Made by a program: the position numbers and the translations under genes | The notes under the pieces: model-generated | Databases searched by the model: none | Told to the model about the DNA's origin: nothing | The model's input: the letters and a program-made list of their open reading frames with translations, nothing else | DNA from: Cephalopachus bancanus | Lineage: Eukaryota > Chordata > Mammalia > Primates > Tarsiidae | Length of the DNA: 64,000 nucleotides | Direction: 5' to 3' | Assembly: GCA_027257055.1 (NCBI GenBank) | Contig: JAPVLO010000206.1 | Location: forward strand, 1,674,001-1,738,000 | Part shown: piece after piece, positions 45,655 through 57,034 of the stretch | Layout: each line of letters begins with the position of its first letter | Numbering within the stretch: the stretch's first letter is position 1

Positions 45655-46270
45655 CAATAAGTCCCCTACAGATGAATTTTCAAGTATAGTTGTGAACGTT
45701 CCAAGAAGTGAATGTGATGCTCTCTTCTGTATGCCAGCTATTGTACTGTATTGTACTACTGTATCTTTCAAGGTACTGTACTATAAGATTAAAAATGTTT
45801 TATTTATTTTTTGTGCCTTTTTTAATGCATTACTTGTGTGAAGAGTGTTAAAAACCTATTACAGCTCAGGACTATATAACTGATTTGTTAGCTGGGTACC
45901 TAGGCTAACTTTATTGGACTTATGAACAAATTGGACTTCCAAATGTGCTTTTGGAGCCGGGCTTGGTGGCTCAGCCTGTAATCCCAGCGCTTTGGGAGGC
46001 TGAGATGAGTGGATTGCCTGAGCCCGCAGGTTTGAGACTCGCATGCGCAACTTGGTGAGACCTCATCTCTACAATAAAATCAAAAAAATTAGCCGGGCGT
46101 GATAGAGCATCCTGTAGTTCCAGCTACTTGGAAGGCTGAGGCGGAAGGATCACTGCACTCCAGTCTGGGTGACAGTGAGACTCCAACTAAAAAAATTAAA
46201 TTAAATTAAATTAAATTTTTTAAAAATGCACTTTTGAAACATAACTCATTCATATTTAGGGTACTTACTG
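45655..46270. mobile_element. Tigger-type DNA transposon, non-autonomous
   Basis: Ends CAATAAGTCCCCTACAGATG (left) and the near complement CATATTTAGGGTACTTACTG (right), each flanked by the TA target duplication at 45653-45654 and 46271-46272. The interior has GGGTACCTAGGCTAAC and GGACTTATGAACAAATTGG, as in Tigger1-related elements. No transposase remains. An Alu at 45954-46223 is nested in it. Confidence 0.88.
45954..46223 (+). mobile_element. Alu with right-arm deletion, in the Tigger
   Basis: GAGCCGGGCTTGGTGGCTCAG, CCCAGCGCTTTGGG, GCGCAACTTGGTGAGACC. The right arm jumps from GCGGAAGGATC to ACTGCACTCC, losing about 45 bp. The (TTAAA)n tail ends before AAATGCACTTTTG at 46224-46236, which pairs with AAATGTGCTTTTG at 45941-45953 (two mismatches). 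Confidence 0.92.
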
Positions 46271-46445
46271 TACACATCTGAGATTATTTTCCTATTTGTT
46301 TATTCTTTACTGTCAACTTCTTGCTGTTATATTGTAGAGGACACAGTCTTCCTCCACCTTGCTCACCTCTGACACCAGAACCTAGAACTGAACATTGCTT
46401 GACACACAGTAGGTGATCAATAAATATTTGATGAATAGATTAATG

Positions 46446-47884
46446 GGTTTGAGTTCTTTGTGTTTTTTATGACCTTGCTGTAATGCTCATATAAACCTAC
46501 TTCTAAGTCTCACGTTGTGCCTTTTTGCTCTAATATTCGGACTGTAATTTCTATGTAAAATATAATTTCATAGAGTGGTCCAGGGTCTTCCGATCTTGTA
46601 AAACACTACAGTCTTCAAATAAACAACAACATTAACAACAAAATCCTATGTAGAGAAATTCCAAACTACCCTCAGGCTAGTAAAGGTAAGTTCCTCCTGC
46701 TCAATCTCCTGTCTCATCAACAGCCATTCTACTTCTATATCTTGTACCTTTCTGAGCTGAAAAAACTAAGCAGCAAAAGTGAAATCCTTTAATCTTCCAT
46801 TTTGGGGCCTATGTTTGAAAAGGATTAAAGAGTCAAACAAAATTAGTTTCCAAACCTTCAATTTTCCAGGCCCACAGGCATTTTCCCTCTCCTCAGAAAC
46901 GAAGGTGGCTTTGAGCCATCTGTTACTTCCCGTGAAACATATCCCCTGGCTGTCACAGCTGATTGCTGTAATTCTTTTTTTATATAACAAGAAAATGAAA
47001 GAAATTAAAGAACGGACAAAAAAAAAAAAAAAGATAGACATCTCCTGGCCACCCGCATGCACAGCTTTGTTTACTGATCTTCTAGTTTCCTTGGGAGACC
47101 CTGCCAAGAAGAAGCGCCATTTAGCTAACAGCCATTTCTCATTAAACCCCCAATTTAAACAAGAGCCAGAGTGGAAAATTGCAAAACAGGAAGCTTGCAA
47201 ATTGCATCAAAGCAATGTTATTAGACATGGGAGTAAAAGGCCCTTTATGAGGCAGGTTCTTGGGATGAGACCTAGAATCCTGTAGGAGAAATTTAGAACT
47301 TTGTGCATAGGCTCCCATGCTGGCTCCTCTTCATTGAGTTCCATATGTTCTGGAGATACATGTGACTACTGGCAGTAACCTAAGTTCTTCCAAGGGATGG
47401 AAACATTGGTTAAGGTAGGGTAACCTTATGTCCTCATCTGCCAGCAGGAACAGACTCATAGTATGCCTGCTGTCTCAGAATCATTATTAATAGTGACCTC
47501 TTTCTCAGAAGCACCTCAGTTTTCATAATAAACTCTGTGGTCATCCTGACTGAAGATTGGTGTGGCTGATGAAGTGATAAAAAACTGATGCTGTCATCTG
47601 TGGTGGATTGTAGACTTTTTGGATGGCAGAGATAAATCTTGCCAAGTTTCGCCTTCACTCATGTGCAACCAAGCAAATCTACTGATTGACTCTTGGCTGG
47701 TTGGAATCTTGGGTAACCTGGCTCTGACTGAAACCAGACTTCCCAACTTTGGTTTCACAAAACTGAAGGCAACTAATCCCAGAGAAGCATTACAATTTGT
47801 CCAGTGAGCCAAGCAAACTGAACTTTGACTCTCTCTTATTTGGTTACCTTCTTTTCTTGCCTATTATTGAGCCTTGTAACTATT
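46446..47884. other. Unassigned sequence
   Basis: No repeat recognised. A 15-A run at about 47019-47033 has no clear retrocopy upstream. Open frames on both strands at 46766-47285 overlap and show no known protein pattern. Confidence 0.4.
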
Positions 47885-48206
47885 CAATGCGGCGGCCACT
47901 AGCCAAATATGGCTACTGACCACTTGAAAGATGTCTAGTTTGAACTAAGGTGTGCTATAAGTAGAAAATGTATACTGGATTTTGAAGATGTAGTACATTA
48001 AAGATAAACTATCTCACTAATAACTTTTGTATTGATTACATATTAAGATGGTAATATTTTAGATATATTGATTTAAATAAGATATATTGATTGTTAAAAT
48101 TATTATTAAAATTAATTTTATCTATTTCTTTTTTAGTGTAGCTATTGCAAATTTAAAATGACCTGTGTGGCTTGCATTATTTGCTGTTAGACAGCACTAA
48201 TCTAGC
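47885..48206. mobile_element. Non-autonomous hAT (Charlie-type) element
   Basis: CAATGCGGCGGCCACTAGCC, AAATATGGCTACTGACCAC, GGTGTGCTATAAGTAG, TTGATTACATATTAAGATGG and terminal TTAGACAGCACTAATCTAG follow a common mammalian hAT MITE. Confidence 0.75.
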
Positions 48207-48749
48207 CCTCTTAATTTCTATCCAGGGAGACCCACTGATCTGGAACTAAACAAAAGATGTAGCTTTATTTCAGACTACTCTTTGGAAATCTTTGTTTTCC
48301 TCATATCAAGTATCTACTAACACTTCCAGACTGAAGTGCGATAACAAATATTAATTATCTACCACAGGTAGGAACTCAATAAATGTTAATGAAATTCTCT
48401 TCTCCTATAGCAATTGATTTTATCTCTCTTAAACAAATAGGGTTTTGCCACTATAGAATCTATAAGGAAAAAATCTGCTTAACATAAATTCATCTTGTCA
48501 ATCATTCATTCATATTCCCTTACTATCAGCATGTTCAGGTGATTTGTTTTGCTAGTACCTATATTTCTATGGGTAGTGTGTGAAATACACATGTTCTATT
48601 AGGAGATATTGCTGAACTTATCAAATTGAATAAGTTGTGAGTGTAAATTTAGTGAACTGAAGAGTATAAATAAGGTTTAATTGTTTTTCAGGAAGACAAT
48701 GATGAATTTCAGGAGAAATGGGAAATGTTTTTAAATGTATACCTGATAA
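48207..48749. other. Unassigned sequence
   Basis: A short MIR/L2-like end is possible at 48360-48393 (GTAGGAACTCAATAAATG). Nothing else seen. Confidence 0.4.
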
Positions 48750-48990
48750 TTATAGGACTTATATGGTAGGTTAGATCAAGCAGGTTATTGTCAGCCAGCT
48801 AAAGATTTTGGATCTTGTTCTGTTTTCAGTAGAAAACCAACTTATTAAGAAGGGTCCAACTTATTTAAAAAGACCACTGTAGCCGATATTTAGATAATGA
48901 AAAAAATCATGCGATGGCAAAGGGGAGAGATCAGTTAGGGAAGTTGTTGGAATGGTCCAGGCAAAAGACGATGGCAGTTTGGAATATACA
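48750..48990 (-). mobile_element. L2 LINE fragment
   Basis: TCTGTTTTCAGTAGAAAACC, AAAGACCACTGTAGCCG, GGAAGTTGTTGGAATGGTCC and AGGCAAAAGACGATGGCAG follow complement L2 order. Confidence 0.75.
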
Positions 48991-49179
48991 CAATGATAAA
49001 GAGAATTTAGGATTAAAAGATAAAAGAAAGTTCATAATTGTAGCATCTACACACAACCATAAATAGTTTTGAGTTATATTTTTGCACATAACTTTGGCCT
49101 GGTTGCATTTATGTTGTATATGTAATTTAAAATAGTGCTTCTAGAACTTAATATTATAGAATTTTATGTTACAAAATAC

Positions 49180-49410
49180 TTTAAAATACAGCCTTTAATA
49201 TCTGCATCATATTGTGTCAATAACTGCCATTGACGGTTTAACTATCTTCTACTGGTCATTTTAAGTTGCATAAAACAGTTTGTTATTTTAAATTACATTA
49301 AGTTTTTATTACTACATTCTCAGGGCTGAATGCCAGAGTGTAATTACTGGGTTAGAGGTTATAAACATTTTAGGTCTTTTAGAATGTTGCCACATGGCTT
49401 TGGATTCAGG
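49180..49410 (-). mobile_element. L1M ORF2 fragment
   Basis: CATTGACGGTTTAACTATC, CCAGAGTGTAATTACTGGGTT and AGAATGTTGCCACATGG are the complement of an old L1 ORF2 3' region. Confidence 0.65.
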
Positions 49411-50624
49411 AGATATTTTTAAAGACAAACATTTTTATTACTTTCAGATTCTGGCAAGAGGCTAGGTTAACAAACTGTTTTCAAGCAAAATGCTCTTTGG
49501 AGACCTTCTTTATTAAATAAACAACTTTTAAACATATTAACTCTTTTACTCATTCAGCTGTTATCTATTGAACACTCATTCTATACCAGGAGCACCCTGA
49601 ATGTGATTCTACAAAGAGAAATAGATTATCTCTTTGCCCTCGGGTAGGATTTAAACCAATAATTCCAAAAAAGTAGAAGATATTTGAAATTGACTTGCTT
49701 CCAAAAATATTTTAGCTATTCACACAGATTCCTGCTTACATTTTAAATTCATAAATTATTTCTATAAAGTAATCATTAGGTGAATTTTAGCCCTTGACAA
49801 AATTATTAAATATTATAGATTAGCAGAGTCAAAATGAATACATTTTACTTTTTCTGTAAGTAAAAATGCGTAAGTTTATGGTTTAGTCTAAGATGCAGCT
49901 AGTATCATTTAATGGGTTAGCTAGACGGAAAATGAGGCTGTATAAGAGGCAGCAGTCAGTACTTGATGAAATGTTTTAGGACATTGATTGACACTGTGTT
50001 GGAGGCACTAGGTTGAAACATGGAGAACTAAAACCTTAACACAGAAGGAGAGGTTTTCTCCTCTACCTTTTATACTTTCCCCTTTTCTTCATTTCTTTCA
50101 CTTTGCCAAAGGAAAAAAGACCTATTTTAGTCGAAATTGTTAGTGGAGGCTAAACAACTCACAAAACCAAAGTGTCTTGTTTTCAGTTGTAATTTACAAC
50201 TTGAATTCAGACAAGGTCTGATTTACAAAGGATTCTGGTCTAGATGTTTTCAGATATATTGTTTTGGGGAGTAAAATGAGGCTCCCCATGCCCCGCACCC
50301 ACCCAACTCCCGAGAAGTTAGGCAGAGAAGCTTTGTCATGTAAACTGGAGTAGGGACGGAATAAATGCTTTCCAATGTTTGTCTTTTTTTTTTTTTTAAG
50401 AGATAAGATATAAATTATGCCAGTAGGATGAATATGAATCTGAGGTACAGACCAGATAAAGGCTTTCAGGAGGAAATGAATCCTCACAATGGACTTTCTG
50501 CTAGACACTCTGCAAACAAAGCCTTATCTGGCCCAACTGTCAACAGTGTCACCGTTGTAGCATTGTAAGAGAGGTTGAGTCACAGTCTGTGAGGGAGGCC
50601 CTCTCCATTCTCTGCGCCATTTCC
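49411..50624. other. Mostly unassigned, one L2 piece
   Basis: 49545-49665 looks like a worn L2 3' end in complement (TATTGAACACTCATTCTATAC, TCTTTGCCCTCGGGTAGG). A T run is at 50384-50397. No gene recognised. Confidence 0.45.
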
Positions 50625-51510
50625 GATGCGACCAGAATTCAATCTTCACTTATTCATTTAATAAGTGTCTATTGAATGCCTGCTATGTACCCAGTACCAT
50701 TCTAGACACTGGATATGTTGGCAAACAAGAAAGACAAAGACAAAAAAATAGCAAATACCTAATAAAGAAGCAATATACTTAGGCAATTAATAAATGTTAT
50801 GGGAAATAAAAAGGAGGACAGGTAAAGCGACCTGGGAAAGCTGTAGCAGGGAATGGGAGGTGTGATTTCATTGGATGAGTACAACAGGACTCACAGAGAG
50901 GCTAACATCTGAGCAGAGACCGAAGGGAGCTTGAGGGAGGTGGCATTTGGATAGATGTCGGTGGGAGAGTGGTCCAGGTGGAGGGAAGGGCTGGTGTGAA
51001 GGATGTAAGCAGCACGCCTGCTGTGTAAGGAATTACAAGGAGCTTTGTGCCCCTGAAACAGAGAAAGCAAGGTGGTCATAGCTGCAGGAGCTGAGGTCAG
51101 AGGCAAACACAGGGGTCAGACCATCCATGGCCATTGTAAGAATGTCAGATTTGTTTACAAGTAAAATGAGGAGGCATTGCAGGATTTTGAGCAGAGAAGT
51201 AGCATGATCTGATTCCTGTTTAGAAAAGGTCAGCCTATCTGCTGGGTGGATGATAAACGGTGGGCTTCAAGGGTAGAAGCAGGGAGACCAGCAGGCATTT
51301 GGGGCAATGATCCAGGCAAGAGACAAAGGTGGAGCTGACCTGCTTGGTAGCAGAGAGGCTGTGAGAAGTGGTCGATCCCTTCCTTTGCTCTCATCCCACT
51401 CTCCGGCCGGGTCCACAAACAACTGAGACACGCACTCATTCCTCCACTGAGCAGAGCCAACAGACACCAGAGAAGGGAGAAAAACCTTGATATTATTGTG
51501 CAAAGGAGGC
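50625..51510 (-). mobile_element. L2 LINE 3' region, long copy
   Basis: AATAAGTGTCTATTGAATGCC, TGCTATGTACCCAGTACC, ATCTGAGCAGAGACCGAAGG, ATTTTGAGCAGAGAAGTAGC, ATGATCTGATTCCTG, AGCAGGGAGACCAGCAGGC, AATGATCCAGGCAAGAGAC. This is the best-preserved L2 in the window. Confidence 0.85.
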
Positions 51511-51774
51511 TGTAAAATTGGCAAGAGACGAGTGGAGTTGGGGGTTGACCATTTTTGTAGGGTTAAGTAGTTCGCCCAGGGAGATAGGGAAAGTAAGAAT
51601 ATTAAGAAAGGGAAAGAGTAAAAACAAGTCTTCTGGAAGAGAGGATCTGGATCTAGGAAGGAAAAGAGGAAGAATCCACAGGGGGAATCCCGAAAAATCT
51701 AAGCCTTGCTGTGAAGTGCAAGGAAAAGAAGTAGCAAAACATTCATCCCCTTCCTTGCTTCTTTTACTTTTAGA

Positions 51775-51982
51775 CCAAGCGTTCTTAATGGGTGACTTTG
51801 TCCCTCAGGGGACAGATGTTTGGCAATTATAATGGGGGAAAGAAGTGCGCTTGGCATCTGGTGGGTGACAGGGGCCAGAGATGCTGCTAAACATTCTGCA
51901 AGGCATGCACATGACAGCCCTTCGCAATAAAGAAGTACCTGGCCTAGGTTGTCATCAGTGCTGTGACTGAGAAACCCTGCTT
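51775..51982 (+). mobile_element. MER20 (hAT DNA transposon)
   Basis: CGTTCTTAATGGGTGACTTTG, CCCTCAGGGGACAGATGTTTG, GGCATCTGGTGGGTGACAGG, GATGCTGCTAAACATTCTGC, GTGACTGAGAAACCCTGC follow the MER20 consensus end to end. Confidence 0.85.
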
Positions 51983-52569
51983 TATACCGAGCAACTGAAC
52001 CTTGAGTAAAGAACTGATTTGGTTATTCTCAGCATCCAGTGTACTTATTATCATTTCAAGGGAAGGCAGATGAATGGTTTCAGGATAGGGCGCACCTACA
52101 ACTGTCCTCACTGTCCACTGGTAGTGGTACAAGCCAATTGGAAGATGTTTGATTCTCCTGACAGCTTCATTCCTACCCCCACCCCCGGAGCACTGAAGGG
52201 TTAAGTAGGTGGATACACTCATGGGGGTTTCAAAGGAAGGAAAGTGAAAGAAGAGCAGGTTACACTTTCCCGACACTCAGAATAGCCCTGATATTGGTTA
52301 GTTTTGAAATCTAGTTCATAAAATCTACTTAATTTATTATATGACCCAGGTATTATTATAATTAGTTTAGATTATGGATGAATAGCTATGGTACAGGTTT
52401 TTAAAAATCTGGAAAATAACCTAAGCAGCACAACATAGATGCTATGGAAAAATGTATTCCAAGTCAACTATGGCACAAATACCACATAATCTGGCACTGA
52501 AGAAGCCACTGGGTACTCTATATCACAACCCCCCATCAAACACCCATTACACACACAGCTTGTGTGGTA
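51983..52569. other. Unassigned sequence
   Basis: No recognised feature. Confidence 0.4.
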
Positions 52570-53430
52570 CAGTGGTCTCCAAAGCAGGGTGCAGGCATCC
52601 CAGGGGTGAGCAAAACAGATTTCTATATACTTACCTTAAATGATAAATAAGGGATTATAATTCACCATTAACATAAGGATTGATACTCGTTTCCTCACTT
52701 GTTCCAAGTGTCAGAAGTTTGTATAACCCACAGTTGGCAGGAGTTTCACAACACAGAGGTATAAACGGAGGCACCTTCCATCACTAGTTCATTTGCATCA
52801 TATTCTGACATTTTGCAGTTTGCATGTGCCTATGATCATGACCATAACATTCTTTGTACGACACAGATGCTCCCTGGTTATCTTATGGTATGTTACATAA
52901 AGGAGCTGTTAAATTTAAATGAACTACTTTCTTCTATAAAAGCATGAGTGACCCAAAATTGCTTGCCGTTTCTACAATGACAAGTGGCTGATAGAAACCT
53001 AACTGATATTTTTTTAAATATTGACACATTTATTTAAATGAGAAGTGAGAAGTGAAGTGCTTTTGAAAGAAATGTGTGTTATAGAAAGATAATTTTTTTA
53101 AAAGTTTGAAAATGCTCATTTATGTGATCTTAATGTTGAAAAAAATGTAAAAAATCTATTTAAAAATCTCTCATCTATACCGTTAAAAAATTGGAGACAA
53201 TTTTTATTATGTTAAAAATATTTCAGACAGTTTCAATGGATTTTTGAATCCATTTAAAAAAGTAAAGCACAGCAACTTCCAAATTATGACAAAAGTGGAT
53301 TGATACCAGAGAAGATGGAAATGTATTAACCAAATTTTAACAGAACATTATTTATATAATTGTGAATAGTACTGAAAAACCAGAATATTGAAAACTCAAT
53401 CACAGCTTTCAATTAGATCTTTGTAAGAAG
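52570..53430. mobile_element. Possible hAT-type DNA transposon remnant
   Basis: A hAT-like terminal CAGTGGTCTCCAAAGCAGGG opens the stretch. A segment at about 53130-53230 recurs inverted at 54146-54240. Family uncertain. Confidence 0.4.
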
Positions 53431-53719
53431 ATATCTTTTTAGTTTGAGAGTCATTAAGAAGTAAACTGGACTGCAACTATAACCCAGAACTTGGAATCAC
53501 TATATCACTAAGTATAAAACCAAGATTAAAAAAACACAAACAAAAACAAAACAATTACAAAGTCCTGGTAGTTTATTTGTAAATGGCTACATAATTCTCT
53601 TGTGATATCCATGCTTTTGGGTATTCTCTTCCCACACTAATGTGGGGCTTGCTCATACACACCCTGCTGTGGTAAAGAGATCACTAGCAAATATGATGTA
53701 AACAGGCTTGAAAACATGC

Positions 53720-54705
53720 TTACATAAATTCAAACAATAATAAGATACTATTACACACCTATTATAATAACTAAAATCCAAAACACTGACAATATAAAGT
53801 GCTGACAAGGATATAGAGAAACTGGAACTCCTGTTCATTACTGGTACAGATACAAAACAATGTAGCCATTTTGGAAGAGAGTTTGTCAGTTTCTCTTGCA
53901 AAACTTAACATCATCTTATCAGATGATCCAGCAGTCAAATCCTTGCCATTTACCCATATGAATTGAAAACTTGGTTCCACACAATAATCTGTTCACGAAT
54001 GTTTATGGCAATGTTACTTCAATAGGTGACTGAATGAACAAACTATGATACATTTTACAGTGGAATATTACTCAGCCATAAAAAGAAAAGAGTTATCGGT
54101 CATGAAAAAATATGAAAGAACCTTAAATATTTATTGCTAAGTGTTCTTTCAGATTTAAGGATGTTTTCACATAATAAAAATTGTCTCCAATTTTATAATT
54201 GTACAAATAAGATATTTTTAAACAGGTTCTCTACATTGTTTTAGCCAGTTTGAAAATGTCACATACTGTAAGATTCCAACTATATGACATCCTGGAAAAG
54301 ACAAAACTATAATGGCACTAAAAAGATCAGTGGTTGCCATTGGTATGAGGGGAGGGATGAATAAGTGGTGGAGCCCAGGACATTTTTAGTGGAACTATTG
54401 TGTGTAATACCATAACGGTGGATACATGACATCCTATATTTGACAAAACCCATAGAACTACACAACACAAAGACTGAATCTTATGTAAACTATGGACTTT
54501 AGTTAATGATAATGTATTGATACTGGTTCATCAAGTGTAATACAGGTACAAGGTACCACACTAATGCAAGATGTTCACATAAATGAAAACTGCATGTGTG
54601 GAGGAGGTAGAGGTGGGTAGAAAGGGAGTATTTGGGTACTTTGCTTTCTGCTCATTTTCTTCCTGTAAACCTAAAAATGCTCTTTAAAAAAAGTCTATTA
54701 ATTGT
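53720..54705 (+). mobile_element. L1M ORF2 end plus 3' UTR
   Basis: GCTGACAAGGATATAGAGAA, CCTGTTCATTACTGG, CAGTGGAATATTACTCAGCC, CTATATGACATCCTGG, CAGTGGTTGCCATTGG, ATACCATAACGGTGGATACA, GGACTTTAGTTAATGATAAT, CCTAAAAATGCTC: old L1 3' order. An insertion at about 54146-54240 interrupts it. Confidence 0.85.
54146..54240. mobile_element. Short insertion inside the L1M
   Basis: L1M order breaks after TTATTGCTAAGTG and resumes at AGCCAGTTTGAAAATG. The inserted block matches, in reverse complement, about 53130-53230, including a 24-25 bp identical core at about 54172-54196 and 53187-53211. Confidence 0.7.
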
Positions 54706-54729
54706 TTTAAAAAGTGTTTACATATTTAG

Positions 54730-55045
54730 ACTTTCCTCTCTTGCTGCTGGGAACCCTAAGATCATGTGACTAAGTTCAAGCTGGCCTGCTAGAGAGGTCA
54801 CATGCAAGAAAACAAGACACCCAGGTTGCCAATTTCCATCTTGGAACATCCAACCTCTGTTGAGTTGCCAGCTGACTGCAATCACATAAATGAGCCTAGA
54901 AGCAAGCAGCATATGAACTACTAAGAGGAGCCCAGCCCAAGCTGCTGACCCACACAGTTGTGAACTAGTAAATGATAGTTGTTTCAAGTCACTGTTAGGA
55001 TGTTTTGTTATATCAGCTACAGTAACTGATACAGAAGTGTATTCA
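54730..55045 (+). mobile_element. Old MLT1-type MaLR LTR (3' part)
   Basis: AAGTTCAAGCTGGCCTGC, GCAATCACATAAATGAGCC, GAGCCCAGCCCAAGCTGC, AATGATAGTTGTTTCAAGTC, ACTGTTAGGATGTTTTG and TCAGCTACAGTAACTGATAC resemble the older MLT1 group. Confidence 0.65.
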
Positions 55046-55646
55046 ATAATAATGCTTATAGTGAGAACAAATGTGTTCTTTCCAATTAAGAAAATATGCA
55101 TTTATTATAAAAGCATAATTTATTTTACCTACATTTATTTTTTGGAAAATTATAGTATTTGAACATAAAAAATGCACACTGTGTAAATTCATATATACAA
55201 TAAAAAATTAATATATATATGATGTTTACATGATAGAAGTGAACAATCAAAATATTTAGAGGAATATCCTATGCTGAATTAGGGCCTCCGGAGACCCAGA
55301 AAATTCTTTCTACTCTTTAAGTTCCAAGAGTTCTCCTCCCTCCTAATCCTTTTGCTTGTTCAGTCATTTCTTAAATATGAGATAATAAGAGAGGTGAGAA
55401 TAATTCAGTGGCCTGCATTATTTTGTGCCAAACAGAACCGAAGCTAATAAATAAAAATAAAATCTATAAATGTTTACTTAATTTTGCATGTTAAAAAAAT
55501 GACTTTTAAAACTGGCATTGCTTTTATATGTGTAAATCTGTTCTAACCCAATGTGAGTATTAGCATGAAGTCCTTAATATAGCCACAATTCTTTCAAATT
55601 CAGTTTTCGAAGCGGCAAGATGCTCAACTTGAGTGATATCAATTCC
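55046..55646. other. Unassigned AT-rich sequence
   Basis: No recognised feature. Confidence 0.4.
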
Positions 55647-55946
55647 TTTTTTTTTTTTTTTTTTTTTGAGTTGGAGTCTCACTCCATCGCCCAGGCTGGA
55701 GTGCAGTGGCACGGCCATGGCCACCCCAGTGTCGACCTGCTGGGCTCTGGTGAGCCTTCCACCTCAGCCTTCCAAGTAGCTGGAACTACAGGCACGTGCT
55801 ACCGTGTCTGGCTAATTTTTTATTTTTTGTAGAGACGAGGGCTCGCCAAGTTGCCTGGGCTGACCTCCAACCTGCGGGCTCAGGCAATCCACTTGCCTAG
55901 GCCTCCCAAAGTGCTGGGATTATAGGCTGAGACACCAAGCCCGGCC
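55647..55946 (-). mobile_element. Alu, lineage-specific, early stage
   Basis: T run, GAGTTGGAGTCTCACTCC, CCAAGTTGCCTGGG retained, CAAAGTGCTGGGATTATAGG, ends CCAAGCCCGGCC. The TSD is not clear. Confidence 0.92.
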
Positions 55947-56048
55947 AATACTAATTCTTACATCTAATTAATATTACTATTTTTCTAAAGAAATGTTATC
56001 AATGGACTGTTTCTCCTCTTCCAGATTTAATTTTAAAAAATCAATCTC

Positions 56049-56335
56049 AGCTGGGCTCAGTGGCTCAGCCTGCAATCCCACGCCTTTGGGAGGCTGAGGT
56101 GAGTGGATTGCCTGAGCCCGCAGGTTGGAGACCCGCCTGGGCAGCGAGACCTCATCTCTACAATAAATCAAAAAATCAGCCGGGCGTGGTAGCGCATGCC
56201 TGTAATTCCGGCTACTCAGAAGGCTGAGGCGGAAGGATTGCCGGAGCCCAGCAAGCGAGGCTGCGGTGGCTGGGAGCGGCCACTGCACTCCAGTCTGGGC
56301 GACGAGTGAGACTCCAACTCAAAAACAAAAAAAAG
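56049..56335 (+). mobile_element. Alu, lineage-specific young type
   Basis: AGCTGGGCTCAGTGGCTCAG, CCCACGCCTTTGGG, shortened GGGCAGCGAGACC, CCAACTCAAAAAC. TSD AATCAATCTC at 56039-56048 against AATCAGTCTC at 56336-56345. Confidence 0.95.
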
Positions 56336-56345
56336 AATCAGTCTC

Positions 56346-57034
56346 TACATAAACAAAGTTGGTGTTCATTCTACCTGTTAAATAAACTATGACATCATCT
56401 ACCAACATCAGTTGTAAATTGATCCAGGCTTTTCAAGTGAAAATGATTATTTTACTATAAGTAAGCAAGACTACTGGAGTATTATTGCTTTAATCCTAAT
56501 GTGCTTAATTTAGATAAGGGGGCATGTACTTCTCTATTAATTTACCAAAGAAAATTCAGAAGTACTCTAGTAATGAGAGATTTACCTAAACATCACAATG
56601 AAGATTCACAATGGATTTCACAAATGGAACCTGGGTTACTGTGCTATTTAGACTTTCTTCGTGTTTTATAATATATTTCACATCCTTATATAGCAACACA
56701 TAATTGCAATATATTATCACAATATGTATATTATTTTATTTAATAGGTGTTTACATTTCCATATAGAAAGTAGACTATTGCTTTAGAAAGCAAGCATAAC
56801 AAATTCAGCAATGAATGCCTTCTGTCTCTTGTAAATAATGGTCATTTTGATAACCTTGATCTTAGGTGTGACAAATATTATAATGAGGGTTATGCTGGGC
56901 TAATTATGTTTTATGTTGCAGGCATTGCAAGGTAGATTGCTTATTTATAGCCATTTATTAAAGTTAGAAGCACTGTTATGGAATTTGATTTAGATGGATT
57001 TTTATCGAGCAGGAGGGAGTTGGTTTAATAAAAA
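56346..57034. other. Unassigned sequence
   Basis: No recognised feature. Confidence 0.4.

Larger units (their letters stand above)
45505..46445 (+). mobile_element. Second L2 LINE copy, split by a Tigger element
   Basis: L2 at 45505-45652 (CTCACCATTCAGATTTCAG, CAGAGACATCTTCCCTGAC) resumes at 46273 (TATTTGTTTATTCTTTAC, ACCTAGAACTGAACATTGC, GTAGGTGATCAATAAATATT). Confidence 0.8.

Noticed and set aside
46766..47285. Overlapping 144- and 168-codon frames on opposite strands
   Set aside because: No recognisable protein family, no splice context, and a poly(A) run translated as lysines. Chance frames are likely.
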